Translations under genes and position numbers: made by a program
Notes under the pieces: generated by a model
The model's database searches: none
What the model was told of the DNA's origin: nothing
Seen by the model: only the letters and a program-made list of their open reading frames with translations
In this document: in pieces, positions 59,660 to 64,000 of the stretch
Position numbering within the stretch: position 1 is the first letter of the stretch
Layout: the number at the start of each line of letters is the position of its first letter
Assembly (NCBI RefSeq): GCF_030272615.1
Contig: NC_081408.1
Coordinates: 402,407,889-402,471,888 of the forward strand
Reading direction: 5' to 3'
Length of the DNA stretch: 64,000 bases
From: Cryptomeria japonica
Taxonomy: Eukaryota > Streptophyta > Pinopsida > Cupressales > Cupressaceae

Positions 59660-59829
59660 TTTAGTGATTGGATGTTACATATTATCTGACAGAAAGATCC
59701 TAGATCCAATTCTTGGAGAAAGGAAACATCATTGATAATGTTTTTTTTCAAATAAGACTCAATCAAATAAATTAAAAAACATTTATGTAATTTTTAAAAG
59801 TGGAACTCATGCAATGCTTTCATGCACCG
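59660..59829. repeat. Outer inverted-repeat arm, right end
   Basis: The reverse complement matches 52513-52685, ending at TGCATGAAAGC opposite the left arm. The LINE begins immediately outside. Confidence 0.7.
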
Positions 59830-60967
59830 AGGGCCAAACCATTGGACCCACATCATTCTCATCGATGTAGTTTTGTGGTTAGATGGAAGAGGTAAGAAAA
59901 GGATGCATGTTGTTAAATGGAAATGGTGCTGCTTGAGTAAGGACTTAGGTGGATTGGGGATCAAAGACCTCAGGCAACAAGGTATTGCCTTAGAAATCAA
60001 ATGGATTGTCAAGTCTTTAGAAGGGAATGAACCATGGAAGATATTAATCAAGAGAAAATTCATGATTGTCAATCATTATAACATTTTAGGTGGGAATATT
60101 GTTGATAATTTATCATGGTTTGAAATTATTGTCAAGTACGTCTGCATCTGAGTAAAAATTCTAACTATTTTTGGATTTTATTGTCTATTGAAATTCTTTG
60201 GTTTCTTTGGAAGAGAAGGAATGAGAATGTGTTCCAAGGTAAAGGGAGGGTTCTTATTGAGTGTAATCTTAGAATCACAATGCTAATGATTATTGAATAG
60301 GTATCATTTACATTGAAGATGCCAACAGGAAGATTCATGAAGATATTGGATGTAGGTTCCTCTTCAATATATAAAGAAGACATTTCAGATGTTGCCTATT
60401 TACCCCAAGATATAAGAAAGATAGGGAAGAAATTCTAGGAAGAGTATATAGACTTTTATAATAAATACCAAAAAGAACACCAATATCAAGTAAAGAGGGG
60501 TGAAGCTATAAGACACCTAGAAATGGCTCACCAAAACTTTGATTGCTCTAGTTGAGAGAGGATCTTTGCACCCCTTGGAAGAGAAATTGATACTTTCCAA
60601 ATTAGTAGGATTGAACCTAAGAATAATGACAAAGGAAAAGACAAAGAAGCTAATAATGAAGATGGAGAGAATGAAGAGAAAGAGGAGAATCCACATAATG
60701 ATAGTGATAATGAATCTTAATAAGGTATTACAATCTATCTTTTTGAATATGTTGTCAATAGATGATATAATATTGATATAATTTGATCTTGAGTCGAAGC
60801 TCTACACGTTACTCTTAATCGTATAAAGTGATTCTTTTTTTTTCTTCTAATTTTAAGGTGGTTTAGCCTGGTTGGGGATTTGATGGAGTAATCAACTTGG
60901 TCACAATTATTGTAACCTGACTTTGTACTCTGATTTTATTTTGGTAATCGATCTTCAAAAAAAAAAA
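59830..60967 (+). mobile_element. 5'-truncated LINE with poly(A) tail
   Basis: 59850-60150 encodes the C-terminal end of a plant LINE reverse transcriptase (zf-RVT region): GRGKKRMHVVKW, CCLSKDLGGLGIKDLRQQGIALEIKWI and EPWKILIKRK. The frame continues with stops to an acidic Lys/Glu/Asn tail near 60715. An 11-bp A run lies at 60957-60967. Most of ORF2, all of ORF1 and the endonuclease are missing, the usual 5' truncation of LINEs. Confidence 0.8.
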
Positions 60968-61459
60968 CATTCTACAAAGCCAACACACTACACTCACATA
61001 CACTCTTATACGAACCTTGACATGTGTCTTGCTTTAGGATAACCTAGTGCACCACAAGACAAATAGACATAGACACAAGATGAGGGAGCTAGTATTTGTT
61101 TCCACCCTCATTTCATCACTTATCATCAACCAACTCAACACTATCAATGATTAATTTGAGGTGTAAAGATTCAAAAAATTGCTACAAATTTCATTGAGTA
61201 AAGGCAACATAGGTGACAACCACCCTAACTTCCACAACAAAGGTCTTAGACATAAGATTCCTACCTTTTGACCTTTTGTAGTTTGATCTTGCAAGATTTA
61301 AAAATTCATATGTGCTAGTTATTTTATCATATAAGAATCACATATATGATTTTATCCTTAGGCTAGATAATGATCATGGTCCAAATTTTAGTTGTTTAAA
61401 TTCATATTTTTTTCAAGGTTGATGATTCCTAGATCTAATTGTTATCCATTGGTATGATG

Positions 61460-61555
61460 TCAAAAAATTTTAATTGTGTATCTAAGGTTGTGTACTTAAA
61501 GGCATCATCAAAATTTTTAAATTATGTATCTAAGGTTGTGTACTTAAAGGCATCG
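61460..61555. repeat. Two-copy 48-bp tandem repeat
   Basis: Units at 61460 and 61508 share GTATCTAAGGTTGTGTAC plus flanks, with a few changes near the start. Confidence 0.85.
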
Positions 61556-63856
61556 TGCTAAGATTCTTTCACATAAGATAAGAAAGATTTAAACATGGTT
61601 TAGAAATCACAAAGTACCAAAATAACAAGAATGTTTCTTCTCTCATTTTTGATAGCTTATATGTGGGTCTTTACACTATCATCATAATTAATGTTAGAGA
61701 GTGTTGTGAAGAATAATGGCCATGAAAGGAGTGACTATCCTAAGTGCTTGAGACTGTCACAAAAAGTGAGTGTTGCAGCAGTGAATCTTCCTTTGACCTT
61801 TAGGTGGTTGGGAGGGTAAAGACCCATGTTGGTATATGTTGAGTGATTGGGAGGGTAAAGACCCACATATCAACTATCTACTTTAACATTCTAGGATGGT
61901 GTCCACCTACTCTAAAACCTTGTGGGCACTCTCTGTCTGATACTAACATATACATAACACGTGCCTCTCATATAGCCCTATGTTGGCTAGGCCCCACCAT
62001 AATTAGAAGATCCTAACTACTAAAAACACTAGATTCTCTCCTAAAAGGTTGCTAAGTCATAGAAGGCCTAGCTTGATAGCCCTATAGTCTCTCATACCCA
62101 AAATATTCTTGTGTCGATGATGGTCACATGTGACTACCCTATGGCCCCTACTATGCTCTAGACCTTTGTCCCTAATATTGATACTATTGGGTTTTTCTTT
62201 AAAATCCTACAGTAATTATAAATTCTCCTTTGAAGGATGGGGAGGCCTATGGACACTTTAGTCTCTTGATCAAGGTTACAAACTTCTCTCATGCCTCTTG
62301 TGTCCTCCCATGTGTTATGGCTTCAAATTTCCAAATAATTTCAAGCACCCTACTATTAAAAATGGTGGTCACTTCATGTAAATGACACAATGGATGATTA
62401 ATGATTTGAACAACTAGAGTAAAGGAGGATATGAATAAATTAATTCCAATGGACCCCATGAAAGACTAGTGTTTTTGATCTGTAGAAAAGATGATATGAA
62501 CAGAGAATTAAAATGAATGAAAAATGAAAATCTAAAAAATACCCATTTCAGAAAATTAAGTTTCCAAGCTCTAGTAAAAATATTAGATCTGTAAAATGTG
62601 TTTTTGGCTGTAGACCATACAGAAGACCGTAAGAAGGCTGAAAAGCCTATTATTTCGACATGCATGAAAGAAGATGTCGACTTGGAATGAAAATGTATGA
62701 AAATATAAAATCTTATGAAGACCCATTTTAGAAGTTGATGTTTCCTACCACCACAAAAAAATTCAGATTTGTATCTGAAGTTTAAGGCAGCCGACCAAAT
62801 AAAAACTCGAAAGATAGCTTAAAGCACGGTTATTGACTAACTAGTTTGCATATTAATTTCAAAGGGTTTTGTTAATTTTAAAGTAAAATGGTGACTTTTC
62901 ACCCCAAAAGGGGTATGGTGCCCATTCAACCACATATATAAGAGGTTAAAAAATGTAGATATGTGGGGAGAGTCATAAGAACAACATAATTATGTAAGGA
63001 TTGAATACCATTTTGTATTAGAGAAGTCTATAGGAAGAAGAAGTATCATTTTGTGCAAGCAATCTGTAATGAAGTATTTACAAGTGCAACTTATGTATGC
63101 AATTATTTCCTGAAGATTAATATACAAGGCTCATTGTCTCTTTTCCCAAATATTGTGTACACTTTTGTGTTGATGAGTTATCTTTGTCCTCTTGATAAAT
63201 CTGTCATATGATTTACTATGATGTGCCATCACATGTTGTTACATTAAATGTGAGATTGGGTTTTTCATTGTTGTGTAGCACATACTGAAACCTTCATAGT
63301 TGATGATTAATATTGTCTCATGAGTTGATAAGATTTTTTGTCCATAAAGTGTCATAAATACCCCTGGATAGAGGCACTGGTCTGTTATTTATCTTTTAAG
63401 GTCTTGGTTGGCCATGCATTCAAGGTCCTTGATGGAGAAACTTTCTTCCCAAATTCTATATGAACTGATCTTTGCATATTTGTTTTAAGTCCTGAAAGCA
63501 TTCTTATTCTCAATCTATTATTATAATCATTTTCATTTCTTTTGAAAGGCATTCACTTAAAGCACATAATAAAGCATAATTGTAGAACAACAATTTACCA
63601 GTTTTTGTAATTTGCTAAAAGGCTTAAATCCACTTTAATCAATCTCTTTTGTGCTTGAGAGGAAGAGGTATACCCACCAAGGTTCAATGGAGCCTAAAGT
63701 GTAGAGGGATCTAGTTCTTGACTGTCCCTGTTTGTTGGCCAAGGCTGATTGGACTACTTGAGGATTTGGCAAGTCTTTTGGTTTTCCAATCTGTGTTTTT
63801 GGGCACCAACACCATGTACCTCCTTTTCCATAAGAGACTACCATAGAAACCCTAAA

Positions 63857-63916
63857 GTGTATTGAACAATATTCTATCTCCTCTATGTGTATTGATCAAT
63901 CTTCTATCTCCTCTAT
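63857..63916. repeat. Two-copy 30-bp tandem repeat
   Basis: Units at 63857 and 63887 start GTGTATTGA and differ at two positions; a partial third begins at 63917. Confidence 0.85.
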
Positions 63917-64000
63917 GTGTATTTCCTAAATTCAAGGCAAACTCCTAATAATCTCCCAAGATGCAAGTATATGCTCCTCTACTACAAGTGGATCCTCATG

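Larger units (their letters stand above)
60968..64000. other. No gene recognised; small repeats
   Basis: AT-rich DNA without a supported coding sequence. Holds tandem repeats (61460-61555, 63857-63916), an imperfect ~160-bp duplication around 62520-62830, and a TATATAAG box near 62934. Open frames are short and featureless. Confidence 0.45.

Noticed and set aside
60539-60781. Independent Lys/Met-rich small gene
   Set aside because: Out-of-frame reading of the acidic C-terminal tail of the LINE remnant.

Overview
The window reads as intergenic DNA from a large plant nuclear genome, AT-rich and built almost entirely of decayed, nested transposable elements. Ty3-gypsy (chromovirus and Tat types), Ty1-copia, a TRIM, a CACTA-like DNA transposon, a LINE, a plant mobile domain (PMD) and a DRM-type DNA methyltransferase fragment are all plant signatures. 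The very long, old, nested repeats suggest a gymnosperm, perhaps a conifer; that last step is inference. I see no intact host gene, rRNA, true tRNA gene or CRISPR.

Layout. 1-8 kb: a leader with alternating GGGATAAG/CTTATCCC motifs, then two decayed long ORFs of unknown function (865-4828 and 6087-7200), probably from an unrecognised retroelement. 8-13.4 kb: non-coding LTR-like and simple-repeat DNA. 13.46-21.76 kb: a 334-bp TRIM whose 135-bp LTRs carry a tRNA-like sequence with Pol III A and B boxes; its first LTR is split by an 8-kb gypsy chromovirus (D, 13549-21505, minus strand). 21.85-30.6 kb: LTR-like DNA interrupted by a compact non-coding LTR element (22434-24636, perfect 5-bp target-site duplication, TSD), a fragment with a GC-rich block (25762-27755) and a probable solo copia LTR (27934-29349).

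30.6-52.2 kb is a stack of insertions. Gypsy element A (plus strand, gag-protease 30610-32402, pol resuming at 51621) is interrupted by Tat-type gypsy element B (minus strand, 32403-51615, TSD TAATG). B carries an antisense PMD open reading frame and is itself interrupted by copia element C (minus strand, 43765-50557). Element A's pol is cut again at 52171 by a CACTA-like terminus.

52.17-59.83 kb: the CACTA-like terminus leads into repeated fragments of a DRM gene (the de novo methyltransferase of RNA-directed DNA methylation). One pair forms a 369-bp near-perfect inverted repeat with a 133-bp loop; another copy lies inverted about 5 kb away. In rice a CACTA-borne microRNA (miR820) targets DRM2, so a transposon-borne DRM hairpin is the most interesting object here. 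A copia-type solo LTR (55897-57413) lies between the copies. 59.83-60.97 kb is a 5'-truncated LINE with a poly(A) tail; 61-64 kb holds only small tandem repeats.

Across the coding remnants most in-frame stops are TAG, where CAG would restore the frame. This is the trace expected from C-to-T decay at CHG-methylated sites. All positions and similarities were judged by eye.
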